This document shows, piece by piece, positions 8,744 through 17,846 of a stretch of DNA of 64,000 nucleotides; the first letter of the stretch is position 1, and each line of letters starts with the position of its first letter. The translations under genes and the position numbers were made by a program. A model generated the notes under the pieces. It was given only the letters and a program-made list of their open reading frames with translations. It made no database searches and was not told the origin of the DNA. Location: NCBI GenBank assembly GCA_041402045.1, contig JAWKSZ010000025.1, positions 1 to 64,000 on the forward strand, read 5' to 3'. This DNA comes from JAGQRJ01 sp041402045 (GTDB lineage: Bacteria; Planctomycetota; J058).

Positions 8744-10345
8744 GTGAAGCGCCTGCCCCTGCTCCTGGTCCTCACCGCGACCCTGGCCCCCGCCGACGTG
8801 ATCCACCTGCGCCACGGACGCCAACTCCGAGGCGAGGTCGTGCGCGAGACCAAGGACGCGATCGTGCTCCGCACCCCGTCGGGGGAGATCCGCCTGCAGC
8901 GCTCGGCGGTCGAGCGGATCGAGCCCGAGTCCGACGTCCAGCTCTACCTGGGCCAGGCCCGGGACGCGGTGCGCGACCAGGACTACGGCACCGCGCGCCA
9001 GCGCTTCGAGCTGGCCCTCGCCGCGCTGCCCGCCGAGGACCCTCGCCGCGAGGCGGTCCAGAAGGAGCTCGAGGCCAGCGAGCGCCAGAGCGCGCCCTTC
9101 CTCCGGCGCGGGACGCGGACCTGGTCCGGGCCCGACCCCTTCCAGCGCGAGGAGCCCGAGGCCCGGATCCGAGAGCTCATGGTCGGGGCCCAGGTGCGCG
9201 CCGACCTGCGCCAGCAGCTCGTGCAGCTGCTCTACGCCCGCGCCCGGGCCAGCTTCGAGGAGCGCGACTTCTTGAGCGCCGCGATCGACTTCGGCCGGGC
9301 CGCGGACGCCGCCGAGGGCAACGACCAGCAGACCCTGCGCACCTACGCCTACCAGAGCCGGCTGCGGGTGGCCGCCGCCGCGATCCGCGCCGGCGACGCG
9401 GCCCTGGCGGCGCTCGCGGTCTCGCCCCTGGTCGAGGCCCAGCTCGAAGGGGCGCTCGCGATCCAGAGCGCCTACCTCCTGGGTCGCGCCGAGGAGCTGC
9501 GCCAGAACCGCGGCGCCGCGCGCCGGGCCTACCTCCTCGCGCTCCAGGACCTGGAGGTCGCCCACGCCGAGCTCCCGGTCCTGCGCGAGCTCGCCCGCCT
9601 GCGCTCGGCGGGCAGCCCGGTGGACCAGACCACCGCCGGCGTGAGCGCCCACTGGAAGTTCATTTCGAGCGCCCACTTCGGGATCGTGCACGAGCTCGAA
9701 GACGGCGCCGGGACCCTCGAGCGGACCCTCGAGGCCGCCTTCCGCGACGTGGTCCGGCGGCTGGGCCTGCGCAACCCGAGCGGCGAGCAGATCGCGGTGT
9801 TCCTGTTCAAGGACCGCGAGGGCTACCTCGAGTCCTCGGGCGCCCGCGGCTGGTCCCGGGCTCACGCGACCCGGCTCGAGGGCCAGGACGAGCTGGTGCT
9901 CACGATCTACGCCTACCCCGGCGAGGGCTTCGAGGACACGCTGCGCCACGAGATCGCGCACATCCTCACCTGGCGCGAGCTCGGCGACGCGGTGTTCCCC
10001 GTGTGGGCGGGCGAGGGGATCGCCCAGTTCGCCGAGGGCGACACCCAGCGCGAGCGCAACCGCTCCATGGTCCAGGCCCTCGCCGCCCAAGGCCAGCTCC
10101 CCGCCTGGGACGGCGCCCTGCGCCAAATGCTCTACCCGATCCAAGAGACCCAGCTCGCGATCCAGGCCTTCTACGCCCAGGGCGGGGTCATGTTCGAGCT
10201 CCTCGCCGAGCGGATCGGCCCCCAACGCGCGATCAAGGCCCTGACCCGCTTCAACGAAGAGGACCCGGCCACCGTCCTGCGCCAGGTCGGGATCGACCTC
10301 CAAGGCTTCCTCGCCGAGCTCGCCGAACGGTCGAGCGGGCGCTGA
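8744..10345 (+). CDS. Secreted gluzincin-type metallopeptidase with N-terminal helical repeats
   Basis: Predicted exported protein of 533 residues. The GTG at 8744 gives a short signal peptide (VKRLPLLLVLTATLAPADV); the frame is open upstream but without signal features. A small beta-rich segment (HLRHGRQLRGEVVRET) and TPR-like helices (about 65-290) precede a peptidase-MA-like domain. The zinc site is RHEIAHILTW with a downstream GEGIAQFAEG supplying the third ligand Glu, which is the gluzincin layout. The same architecture recurs in the gene at 20690-22474. Its substrate is unknown; an envelope or extracellular location is inferred from the signal peptide. It is convergent with the next gene, with only 7 bp between them. 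Confidence 0.75.
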   Translation: MKRLPLLLVLTATLAPADVIHLRHGRQLRGEVVRETKDAIVLRTPSGEIRLQRSAVERIEPESDVQLYLGQARDAVRDQDYGTARQRFELALAALPAEDPRREAVQKELEASERQSAPFLRRGTRTWSGPDPFQREEPEARIRELMVGAQVRADLRQQLVQLLYARARASFEERDFLSAAIDFGRAADAAEGNDQQTLRTYAYQSRLRVAAAAIRAGDAALAALAVSPLVEAQLEGALAIQSAYLLGRAEELRQNRGAARRAYLLALQDLEVAHAELPVLRELARLRSAGSPVDQTTAGVSAHWKFISSAHFGIVHELEDGAGTLERTLEAAFRDVVRRLGLRNPSGEQIAVFLFKDREGYLESSGARGWSRAHATRLEGQDELVLTIYAYPGEGFEDTLRHEIAHILTWRELGDAVFPVWAGEGIAQFAEGDTQRERNRSMVQALAAQGQLPAWDGALRQMLYPIQETQLAIQAFYAQGGVMFELLAERIGPQRAIKALTRFNEEDPATVLRQVGIDLQGFLAELAERSSGR

Positions 10346-10352
10346 GCGAGGG

Positions 10353-11015
10353 TCAGTCGCCGGTCAGCGCCCACACGCTCAGCGCCGCGCTGACGACCCG
10401 CAGAACGAGGCTCTCTGCCTCCTCGTTGGCGTCGGTCTCTACCCCACAGCTGGCGTGCTGCGCCACGAGTTGAGGCGTGCCTTCCCATAGTCGCCCCTCG
10501 CGGAAGCACAGCGTGGTCGCTGACGCCAGAGTCCACAGGAAGGACTCGCTCTCCACCGGCACCAAGCCCGCCTCCAACTGTCCGAAGAGTGCCTTCGCCA
10601 TGGTCAAGCACTCGGCGCCACGACGCGGATCGTGACCACGACACCAGTCCATGAAGGTCGAGTACAGGGCCTGAGCGCCTGGGTATGCAAGGGCCGCGTC
10701 ACTGCGCACGAGCCGCAAGCAGTGCAGAGTGGCTTCGAGGGCAGCGCGCCGCCCCCAATGACTGACTCCAACGAACCAGGCCGCGAAGTCGTCGCCTGAC
10801 GCCTCGAGCATCGCTTGATACCGGGGACATACCGCCGCGAGGTCGGGGTTTTCAAGTGCCAGGTTGGCACCCTCGTCCCCGCAGTACGCGGCGAGTTCGA
10901 GACGCGAGGTCGGGAGGTCGCCGACCTGCACCCGCGTCCGCAAGTACGCCACCTCGTCCTCGAGGGAGCCCGAGCATTCCCAGGCCCGTCGCAGCTCCAA
11001 GAGCCTGTCGTCCAT
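10353..11015 (-). CDS. Hypothetical protein
   Basis: A 220-residue protein from the ATG at 11015 (MDDRLLELRRAWE). The motif LEDEVAYLRTRVQVGD followed by RLELAAYCGDEGA suggests two N-terminal helical hairpins, a pattern I have seen in uncharacterised proteins of large-genome bacteria but cannot name. The rest is predicted to be all-helical, with no signal peptide, membrane segment or catalytic motif. Its base composition is noticeably less GC-rich than its neighbours, which may indicate acquired DNA. An upstream extension is possible in the same frame but lacks coding character and runs into the palindrome cluster. No function can be assigned. Confidence 0.6.
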   Translation of the reverse strand: MDDRLLELRRAWECSGSLEDEVAYLRTRVQVGDLPTSRLELAAYCGDEGANLALENPDLAAVCPRYQAMLEASGDDFAAWFVGVSHWGRRAALEATLHCLRLVRSDAALAYPGAQALYSTFMDWCRGHDPRRGAECLTMAKALFGQLEAGLVPVESESFLWTLASATTLCFREGRLWEGTPQLVAQHASCGVETDANEEAESLVLRVVSAALSVWALTGD

Positions 11016-11511
11016 GCCCCTAGCGTAGTTCGGGACGCCGTCGGAGGCTCGCCGCTGCCCTCTCCACCCTCCGACCTTCGCCAAAGCGGCTCTGGTGGGT
11101 GCCCCCCTCGGTCGACCCAGGGGGGGCACCCACGACCCTGGGTCACCCTGTGGGTCGAGTCGGGGGGCGGACCATGAAATATGGCTCACGCTCCCGGTCG
11201 AGTAGGGGGGTGAACCATGAAACATGGCTCACCCTCCCGGTCGAGTAGGGGGGTGAACCATGGAACATGGTTCACGCGCTCGTTCGACGAGGGTCCGAAC
11301 CATGCCAGAGGGTCCCGGGGTGGGTCGACCCACTCGGGCACCCTCTCAAGCCTTCGGGGGTGGGTCGACCCACCCCTGGCCGAGGGCAGGGGCGCGCGTA
11401 AGCCCCGCGCCGCCCGTCGAGGGGCGCGTTTTCTGGATTCCCCCACCCCCAAGGCTGCGGTCTCGGTAGTGAGAAAACCACCGGGGAGGGACCCTGAGAG
11501 AGAAGACGACC
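11016..11511. repeat. Cluster of palindromic repeats in a 496-bp gene-free spacer
   Basis: Three types of dyad are stacked here. First, a 14-bp perfect stem hairpin at 11095-11133 (arm GTGGGTGCCCCCCT, loop containing GTCGAC). Second, four copies of a 42-43 bp unit whose ACCATG anchors lie at 11171, 11214, 11257 and 11299; each of the first three holds an inverted repeat of the form GAACCATG-N2-3-CATGGTTC. Third, two perfect palindromes GTGGGTCGACCCAC at 11320-11333 and 11360-11373, 40 bp apart. The segment sits between the divergent hypothetical genes at 11015 and 11512. It could be operators, REP-type elements or RNA hairpins. No open frame here looks genuine. Confidence 0.85.
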
Positions 11512-12336
11512 ATGTCCATTCCGATCACCCGCTACGTGCGGAGCTACCGGCAGCCGACCCGGCTGCGCATTTCGTGCCTGGAGCGGCTGCGCGATCACCT
11601 CGCGCGCAGCGGCGTCCAGGGCTTGAGCGAGGAGGCCGAGGCGGCGCTGGCCGCCGACCGCCACGTGGAAAGACTCGAAGTCCGCTGGCGGGCCAACCGT
11701 CAGAGCCGGACCCACGCGCCGGAGGCCCAGGCCCTCGACGCTGAGCTCGACCACGCGCTCAAGGACTTCAGCGACGTGCTCGCTTCGTTGGCCAAGGCCT
11801 TCGCGGGCAAGGCGCGGGGCGAAGTCCCCGAGCGTCTGCGCCGGGCGCTGTTCCCCCTGGGCGTGCGGGCGATCACCGGCCTGCGCTTCCTCGAGCAAGA
11901 GGTCGCGGTCGCGAACCTCCTGCGGGACGCGACGAGCGAGCCGCTGGCGAGCGACGTGCGCGCCCTCGAGCTGGAGGGGCTGGTGGAGCAGCTCACCCAG
12001 CTCCACCGGCGCTACAAGCAGGCGCTCCTGGTCGAGGACGGCGAAGCCCCGACCTACGAGGAGCTGCGGGAGGCGCGGCGCGCGGGTCACGCGCGGTTCT
12101 GCTGGCTGATCGCCGAGATCCTGGTGCACGCGCGCCGGCGGCGGGCGGTCTCGGAGGCTGCGGCCCTGGGCGAAGCGCTGACGGTGATCGAGCGCTACGA
12201 CCGGGTCGTGAAGCGCATGCGCCGTCAGCGGCGGAGCCCGCGGGACGAGGACGAGCTGGACGACGCGCCCCTCGCGCCGCCGGAGGCCGCGGAGCCGCTG
12301 GCGGCCCCGGACGCGGCGAGCAGCGAGGCGGCCTGA
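11512..12336 (+). CDS. Hypothetical helical protein
   Basis: A 274-residue protein beginning MSIPITRYVRSYRQPTRLR. It is predicted almost entirely alpha-helical, rich in Leu, Ala, Arg and Glu, with a basic stretch (HARRRRAV) and a disordered acidic/proline tail (EDELDDAPLAPPEAAEPL). There is no signal peptide or membrane helix, so it is probably cytoplasmic. The ATG is preceded by a purine-rich GAGAGAGAAG. I do not recognise the family. It lies directly downstream of the palindrome cluster, which could regulate it, and 154 bp ahead of the superoxide dismutase gene on the same strand. Confidence 0.6.
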   Translation: MSIPITRYVRSYRQPTRLRISCLERLRDHLARSGVQGLSEEAEAALAADRHVERLEVRWRANRQSRTHAPEAQALDAELDHALKDFSDVLASLAKAFAGKARGEVPERLRRALFPLGVRAITGLRFLEQEVAVANLLRDATSEPLASDVRALELEGLVEQLTQLHRRYKQALLVEDGEAPTYEELREARRAGHARFCWLIAEILVHARRRRAVSEAAALGEALTVIERYDRVVKRMRRQRRSPRDEDELDDAPLAPPEAAEPLAAPDAASSEAA

Positions 12337-12490
12337 GGCCGCGGCGAGGGCCGTCGCTCCGGCGGCGGCCCTCGCTCCTTGCCCGCTCGTTGGAGCGTCG
12401 TCCTCCTGTGGACGAGTTCGCCTCGAACCGCCCACCTTCGGGTCTCCTGGGCGCAGCGCGGCGAGCCCGTCGCGCAGAACCGGAGACCCC

Positions 12491-13066
12491 ATGACGATCC
12501 AGCAACCCGCTCTGCCCTATGCCTTCGACGCCCTCGCGCCCCACCTCTCGCAGGAGACCCTCGAGCTCCACTACGGCAAGCACCACGCCGGCTACGTGAG
12601 CAAGCTCAACGCGGCGATCGAGGGCACGCCCCACGCCGCCAAGGACCTCGAGACCCTGATCCGGGAGCGGGTCGCGTTCAACAACGCGGCCCAGACCTGG
12701 AACCACACCTTCTACTGGAACAGCATGAGCCCCAGCGGCGGCGGCGCGCCGCAGGGCCCGATCGCCGAGGCGATCGAGGCCAGCTTCGGCGGCTTCGCCG
12801 CGCTGCAGGAGCGCTTCAACGCCGTCGCCGGCGGCCACTTCGCCTCGGGCTGGGCCTGGCTCGCGCGGAACGCGGGCGGCGGGCTCGAGGTCCTGGACAC
12901 CCACGACGCCGAGACCCTGGCCTGCCGCGACGGGGTCACCCCGCTCCTGGTGTGCGACGTGTGGGAGCACGCCTACTACGTCGACTACCGCAACGCCCGC
13001 GGGGACTACGTGAAGGCCTGGTGGGAGCTCGTGAACTGGGACTTCGCCAACGCCAACCTTGGCTGA
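12491..13066 (+). CDS. sodB: Iron/manganese superoxide dismutase
   Basis: Catalyses dismutation of superoxide to oxygen and hydrogen peroxide; cytoplasmic, 191 residues, the usual family length. All four metal ligands are visible: His27 (LELHYGKHH), His72 (AQTWNHTFYW), Asp156 and His160 (CDVWEHAYYVDY). The blocks FNNAAQTWNHTFYW and AGGHFASGWAWL resemble iron-type enzymes more than manganese-type ones, but metal use cannot be settled from sequence alone. It appears to be transcribed alone, with 63 bp before the following PilB/GspE-like gene. The ATG fits the canonical N-terminal length. Confidence 0.96.
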   Translation: MTIQQPALPYAFDALAPHLSQETLELHYGKHHAGYVSKLNAAIEGTPHAAKDLETLIRERVAFNNAAQTWNHTFYWNSMSPSGGGAPQGPIAEAIEASFGGFAALQERFNAVAGGHFASGWAWLARNAGGGLEVLDTHDAETLACRDGVTPLLVCDVWEHAYYVDYRNARGDYVKAWWELVNWDFANANLG

Positions 13067-13129
13067 CCCGTCGGCGGGCCGCGGGCGACTGGGGTAAGCT
13101 CAGCCCAGACGCGGAGGACCGCGAGCTAC

Positions 13130-15094
13130 ATGAACCCAGAGCCCGCGGGCCCGCGGCGGACGCAGCACATTCTGACGCATCTCCGCGAGCGCGGGCTCGT
13201 CGACGACGCCCAGGTGAGTCGGGTGCGCGCCCACTGGCGCAGCTCGGGCCGCCCGCTGGTCCACAGCCTGGTGCAGCTCGGGCTCCTGAGCGAGGACCAG
13301 GTCAGCCGCACCCTCCTCGAGCTGACGGGGCTCCCCGTGTTCCCGCTCGAGACCGTAGACCCGTCGCTCCTGGAGCGCGTGCCGGCGCCGCTCCTCTACC
13401 GCACCGGCGCCCTGCCCCTCGGCGTCGAGCCGTCGGGGCGGGCGCGGGTCGCGACCTGCGCCCCCTTCGACGTGATCGGGCTGGACGAGGTGCGCCAATA
13501 CCTCCGGCGCCCCCTCGAGCTCGGCCTGGCTCCATGGTCGGAGATCAAGGCGATCCTGCGCCAGCGCCTGCACCTGCAGGAGACCCTGGCCCAGACGGTG
13601 CTCGGTGACCTGCTCGCCAGCGGGGCGCGGAGCGACGGGCGAATCCTTCCGGACGATCGCTCCCCGAGCGGTGCGCCACTCGCCACGGAGGAGCACGCCG
13701 CCGCAGCCCAGGCCCCCGCCGGTCAGGCCCCGGACTACGGCGAGGCGTTCGAAGGGGGCGAACACGTGGTCCGGCTGGCGGACGTGATCCTGGCCGACGC
13801 CCTGGCCCAGGGCGCGAGCGACGTGCACCTCGAGCCCCTGGCCGAGGAGGTGCGCCTGCGCTTTCGGATCCACGGCGTCCTGCGCACGATCCGGCACCTC
13901 CCCAAGGCGGTCGGCCCCGCGCTGACCGCGCGGCTCAAGGTCATGGCCCAGCTCGATATCACCTTGCGCCGGCTGCCCCAGGACGGCCGTCTGTGGTTCC
14001 GCTCCGACGGCGACGGGCGCGTGATCGACGTGCGCGTCTCGACCCTGCCCACGGTCGAGGGCGAGAAGGTGGTCATGCGTCTGCTCGACCCCTCGAACAT
14101 TGACACGCCGCTCTCGGCGCTCCTCGCCCCCGCCGACCTCCCGCGCTACCTGAGCGTGGCTCAGCGCACCCAAGGCCTGGTGCTGGTCACGGGTCCGACC
14201 GGGTCGGGCAAGACCACCACCCTCTACGCGACGCTGCGGCACCTGCTCACCGACGAGGAGAACTTCGTCACGATCGAGCAGCCCGTCGAGTATCACCTGG
14301 ACGGGATCGCCCAGGTCAACGTGCGCGCCGAGGACGGCGCCTCCTTCGCTGGCACCCTGCGCTCGATCCTGCGTCAGGACCCGGACGTGATCCTCGTCGG
14401 CGAGATCCGAGACCCCGAGACCGCGCGCACCGCGCTCCAGGCCGCGAGCACGGGGCACCTGGTGTTCAGCACCTTGCACACCAACGACGCGGCCTCCGCC
14501 TGCACCCGCCTGGTCGACTTGGGCGGGGAGCCCTTCGTGCTGGCGGACGCCCTCAACGGGGTCCTGGCCCAGCGCCTGGTGCGGCGCCTGTGCCCCGCCT
14601 GCCGCCAGCCCAAGGCCGCGGACGCGCACGACGTCGCCCGCGGCGGCCCCGTGCTGCGCGGCGCGAGCCTCTACGAACCGGGGGCGTGTCCGGCCTGCTC
14701 CGAGCGCGGCTATGCCGGGCGGGTCGGGCTCTACGAGATCGCGCCCACGTCCCCCGCGGTGCGCGCGCTGATCGTCGAGGGCCGCGGCGACGGCCCGATC
14801 CGCGAGGCGCTCCGGGTGCAGGGCGTGCCCTCCATGTTCGCCGCCGGTGTGGCCCAGGTCCTGACGGGGGCGACCTCGCTGGCCGAGGTCGTGCGCTGCG
14901 TGCCCCAGGACGAGATCGAGCAGGCCCTGAGCTGCCTCTCCTGCGGCGCGGTGACCCCGCCCGGCGCGCGCTTCTGCGTCGGCTGCGGAGTGGCGACCCG
15001 CGACCACTGCCAGGGCTGCGGGGCGACGGTCGACCCGCGCTGGCGGCACTGCGCCGCCTGCGGGGCGCCGCGTGCGGGCGCCGAGACGCCCTGA
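13130..15094 (+). CDS. GspE/PilB-type secretion or pilus ATPase with C-terminal zinc ribbons
   Basis: Hexameric motor ATPase of type II secretion or type IV pilus assembly; 654 residues. The N-terminal GspE-N-like domain (about 12-150) is followed by the ATPase core: ASDVHLEP (229-236), Walker A GPTGSGKTTT (355-364), Asp box, Walker B ILVGEIRDPETA (421-432), and the His box STLHTNDAA. The typical tetracysteine site is present (CPAC at 488 and CPAC at 520). Unusually, residues 602-645 add two zinc-ribbon modules with CxxCG pairs (SCLSCG, CVGCG, CQGCG, CAACG). No other secretion or pilus gene is nearby. A single base separates its stop from the GTG of a Ser/Thr kinase gene, so the pair may be co-translated. 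Confidence 0.92.
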   Translation: MNPEPAGPRRTQHILTHLRERGLVDDAQVSRVRAHWRSSGRPLVHSLVQLGLLSEDQVSRTLLELTGLPVFPLETVDPSLLERVPAPLLYRTGALPLGVEPSGRARVATCAPFDVIGLDEVRQYLRRPLELGLAPWSEIKAILRQRLHLQETLAQTVLGDLLASGARSDGRILPDDRSPSGAPLATEEHAAAAQAPAGQAPDYGEAFEGGEHVVRLADVILADALAQGASDVHLEPLAEEVRLRFRIHGVLRTIRHLPKAVGPALTARLKVMAQLDITLRRLPQDGRLWFRSDGDGRVIDVRVSTLPTVEGEKVVMRLLDPSNIDTPLSALLAPADLPRYLSVAQRTQGLVLVTGPTGSGKTTTLYATLRHLLTDEENFVTIEQPVEYHLDGIAQVNVRAEDGASFAGTLRSILRQDPDVILVGEIRDPETARTALQAASTGHLVFSTLHTNDAASACTRLVDLGGEPFVLADALNGVLAQRLVRRLCPACRQPKAADAHDVARGGPVLRGASLYEPGACPACSERGYAGRVGLYEIAPTSPAVRALIVEGRGDGPIREALRVQGVPSMFAAGVAQVLTGATSLAEVVRCVPQDEIEQALSCLSCGAVTPPGARFCVGCGVATRDHCQGCGATVDPRWRHCAACGAPRAGAETP

Positions 15095-15095
15095 C

Positions 15096-17461
15096 GTGCT
15101 GGCCTCGCCGACCCTGCAGGCGGTGCGCGTCCTGCTCTGGCAGACCGGGCGCGCCGTCCCCGAGGAGCAGCTCCTGCGGGTGTGGCGCGAGCTCTGCGCC
15201 GAGACCCCCGCCCCGGCGGCGGTCGACTTCCTGGCCGCGCTCCGCGCCCAGGAGCTCCTGAGCGGCACGCTCCTCGACTGCGAGCAGGTGCGGCTGCTGG
15301 CCTCCACGACCGTCGCCCCTCCGCCGGGCGACCCCGCCCTGGCCGAGACGACCGTCGCCCCTCCGCCGGGCGACCCCGCCCTGGCCGAGACGACCGTCGC
15401 CCCTCCGCCGGGGCCGGACACCGAGACCGCCACGCAGGTCGCCCCCTCCGGCGCCGACGTGCCCGACACCTCCGGCCTCGCCGAGGGGTCGAGCGGCGGC
15501 TGGAGCTACGAGTTGGTCGAGGCGATCGGGCAGGGCGGCATGGGGACGGTCTACCTCGCCCTCGACCGCAACCTCCTGCGCCAGACCGCGGTCAAGCGCC
15601 TGCGCGACGAGCGCCAGCCCGGGGCCCGGGCGCGCTTCGTCTACGAAGCGCAGGTCATGAGTCAGCTCGACCACCCCAACGTGCTCCCGGCCTATGCGCT
15701 GCGGCTGGAGGACGACGGCACGCCCTCGGTCGCGCTGAAGCTCGTGCGCGGACGCACGCTCCAGGACCTGATCGGCGAGCACCAGCGCTGGGGACCGACC
15801 CGGGCGCGGAAGCACCTCGCGGAGCGGATCGAGGTCCTGATCAAGGTGTGCGAGGGGGTGGGCTACGCCCACGCGCGCGGCGTGATCCACCGCGACCTCA
15901 AGCCGGCGAACGTCATGCTCGGCGACCACGGTGAGGTCTACGTGGTGGACTGGGGCCTGTGCAAGCTGCGCGAGCAGACCGAGCTCCCGCACGTCGACGC
16001 CGCGGCGCCGCAGTCGAGCGCCGCCCTCGACCAGACCCTGCGCGGGCAGCTCAAGGGGACTCCGCTCTACTTCTCGCCGGAGCAGGCCGCCGGCGACCCC
16101 GAGGCGATCGGCCCGGCCAGCGATCAGTACGCCCTGGGTCTGATCCTCTACGAGCTGCTCGCGCTGCGCTTCGCCTACGAGCCCACGAGCCTCCCGGCCC
16201 TCGTGGAGCAGGCCCAGGGCGCGCGGCTGCGCCCGGTGCCCGCGGAGCTGGGGGTGCACCCCGACGCGCGGGCGATCGTGGCCAAGGCCACCGCGCTCCG
16301 GCCCGAGGATCGCTACGCGTCGGTGCTCGAGTTCGCCGCGGACCTGCGCCGCTTCCTGCGCCAGGAGGCGACCCTCGCCCGCCCCGACACGCCGGCCCGC
16401 GCCGCCCGGCGCTGGCTCGGGCGCCACGCCGGCGGGGTCGTGGCCGCGCTGGCGCTGGCGCTGGTCGCGCTCGTGGCGCTGAGCGTGATCCGCAGCGCGA
16501 CCGCCGCCGCGGCGGAGCAGGCCGCGGCGAACCGGCGCCAGGCCGCGCGGCTGCGGCTCGACGCCCGCGCCGCGCGGCTGAGCCACCACTTCCTGGGCTA
16601 CGCCCGCGAGCTCGAGGGCCTGGCCAGCGCGGCGGAGCAGCTGATCGCCGGCGAGCCGTGGCAGGGCGCGCTCTACACCCGCGCCTCGCCGACCCGAGCG
16701 ACGGCACCCCGACCTCACGACGTCCCCGACTACCGGGCGCCGATCAGCCCGAGCTGGCCCTTGTGCGAAGGGCCCGCGGGCGCGGACCCCGCGCGGCTCG
16801 AGGCCGAGGCCCGGCGCCTGCTCGCGGTGCGCCCGCGGCTGCTCGACGTGTTCCGGGGCGTGTCGGAGGGCGCCCCGCGCCAGGGGCCGCTGCGCCCGGG
16901 GACGCGGTGGAGTGGGCCTACGCCGTGCTCGGAGTCCACGGGGCTGATCGTGCTGTTGCCCGGGAGCGCGGGGCCGGCTGGGAGGAGGGCTTCGACATTC
17001 GCAGCCTGCCGACCTACCAGGACGCGGTGGCCGCGGCTCGGGCCGGGGAGGCGCTGAGCTGGTCGGACCCCTACCTGGACCTGCTGGGGCAGGGCCGGCT
17101 GATCACCTGCAATCGCGCGCTGTTCGACGCCGAGGGCGGGCTCCTGGGGGTCGCGTCCTTGGACCTGTCCCTGGACGCGGTGGTCCGCCGGGACCTCGGT
17201 CCCGGCGAGGGCGTGCGCCGCGCGTCGCTCTTGGACGCCGCGGGCCGGGTCGTGGCCGAGACCGGCGACGCGGACGCGGACGCCCCGGGCGAGAGCGGGC
17301 AGGAGCTCGAGCTCCGGCCCTACGCCCACGCCGCGGTGGTCGACGGCGTGCGCGGCGGCGCCTCGACGGGCCTGGTCACTGCCCCGGACGGCAGCCTGGT
17401 CGCGTGGCAGCGCCTGGCGCCTTTGCCGTGGACGCTCGCGATCGAGGTCGCCCCGGACTGA
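15096..17461 (+). CDS. Transmembrane Ser/Thr protein kinase with Cache-like sensor (frameshifted)
   Basis: PknB-type kinase starting at the GTG one base after the PilB/GspE stop. A short N-terminal helical domain is followed by a linker with 2.7 copies of a 14-residue repeat (TTVAPPPGDPALAE, 42 bp). The kinase domain carries GQGGMGTVYLA, IHRDLKPANVML, the variant DWGLC in place of DFG, and GTPLYFSPEQA. A membrane helix (GVVAALALALVALVALSVI) precedes an extracytoplasmic sensor whose C-terminal part (GWEEGFDIRSLPTYQDAV, SWSDPYLD, GLLGVASLDLSLD) is Cache-like. Continuity breaks between about 16870 and 16985, where at least one indel and probably three shift the frame. Apart from this the gene looks functional. 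DWG for DFG is seen in some bacterial kinases of this class. Confidence 0.82.
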
Positions 17462-17846
17462 GGTCGGGAGGGCAGCAGCGAGCTGCGCCCCGACGGCTGC
17501 GGTCGCGGACGCGGCCGGAGGCTCCGCACAGTCGGGAGCGCGGCGGGGGTGGGATGGGCGCAGGCGAGCTGCGCCCTTACGGCTTGGGTTCGACGCGGCC
17601 CCGACCGCAGGCTGGGCTCCGCACGGTCGGGAGCGCGGCGGGGTGGGATGGGCGCAGGCGAGCTGCGCCCCTACGTACTGGGTCGCGGACGCGGCCGGAG
17701 GCTCCGCACGGTCGGGAGCGCGGCGGGGGTGGGATGGGCGCAGGCGAGCTGCGCCCCTACGGCTTGGGTCTCGACGCGGCCCCGACCGCAGGCTCCGCAC
17801 GGTCGGGAGCGCGGCGGGGTGGGATGGGCGCAGGCGAGCTGCGCCC
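17462..17846. repeat. Tandem 86-94 bp repeats containing a REP-like palindrome
   Basis: Four copies of a unit of about 90 bp, with GGGATGGGCGCAGG anchors at 17551, 17645, 17731 and 17821, plus a degraded copy at the left edge. Each contains the imperfect palindrome GGGCGCAGGCGAGCTGCGCC followed by CCTAC, and a GCACGGTCGGGAGCG block. It fills the whole spacer between the kinase stop and the convergent hydrolase stop. The core palindrome recurs near 20.2-20.65 kb and 27.65 kb, so it belongs to a dispersed family in this genome. It may act in transcription termination between converging genes. No gene is seen here. Confidence 0.9.
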
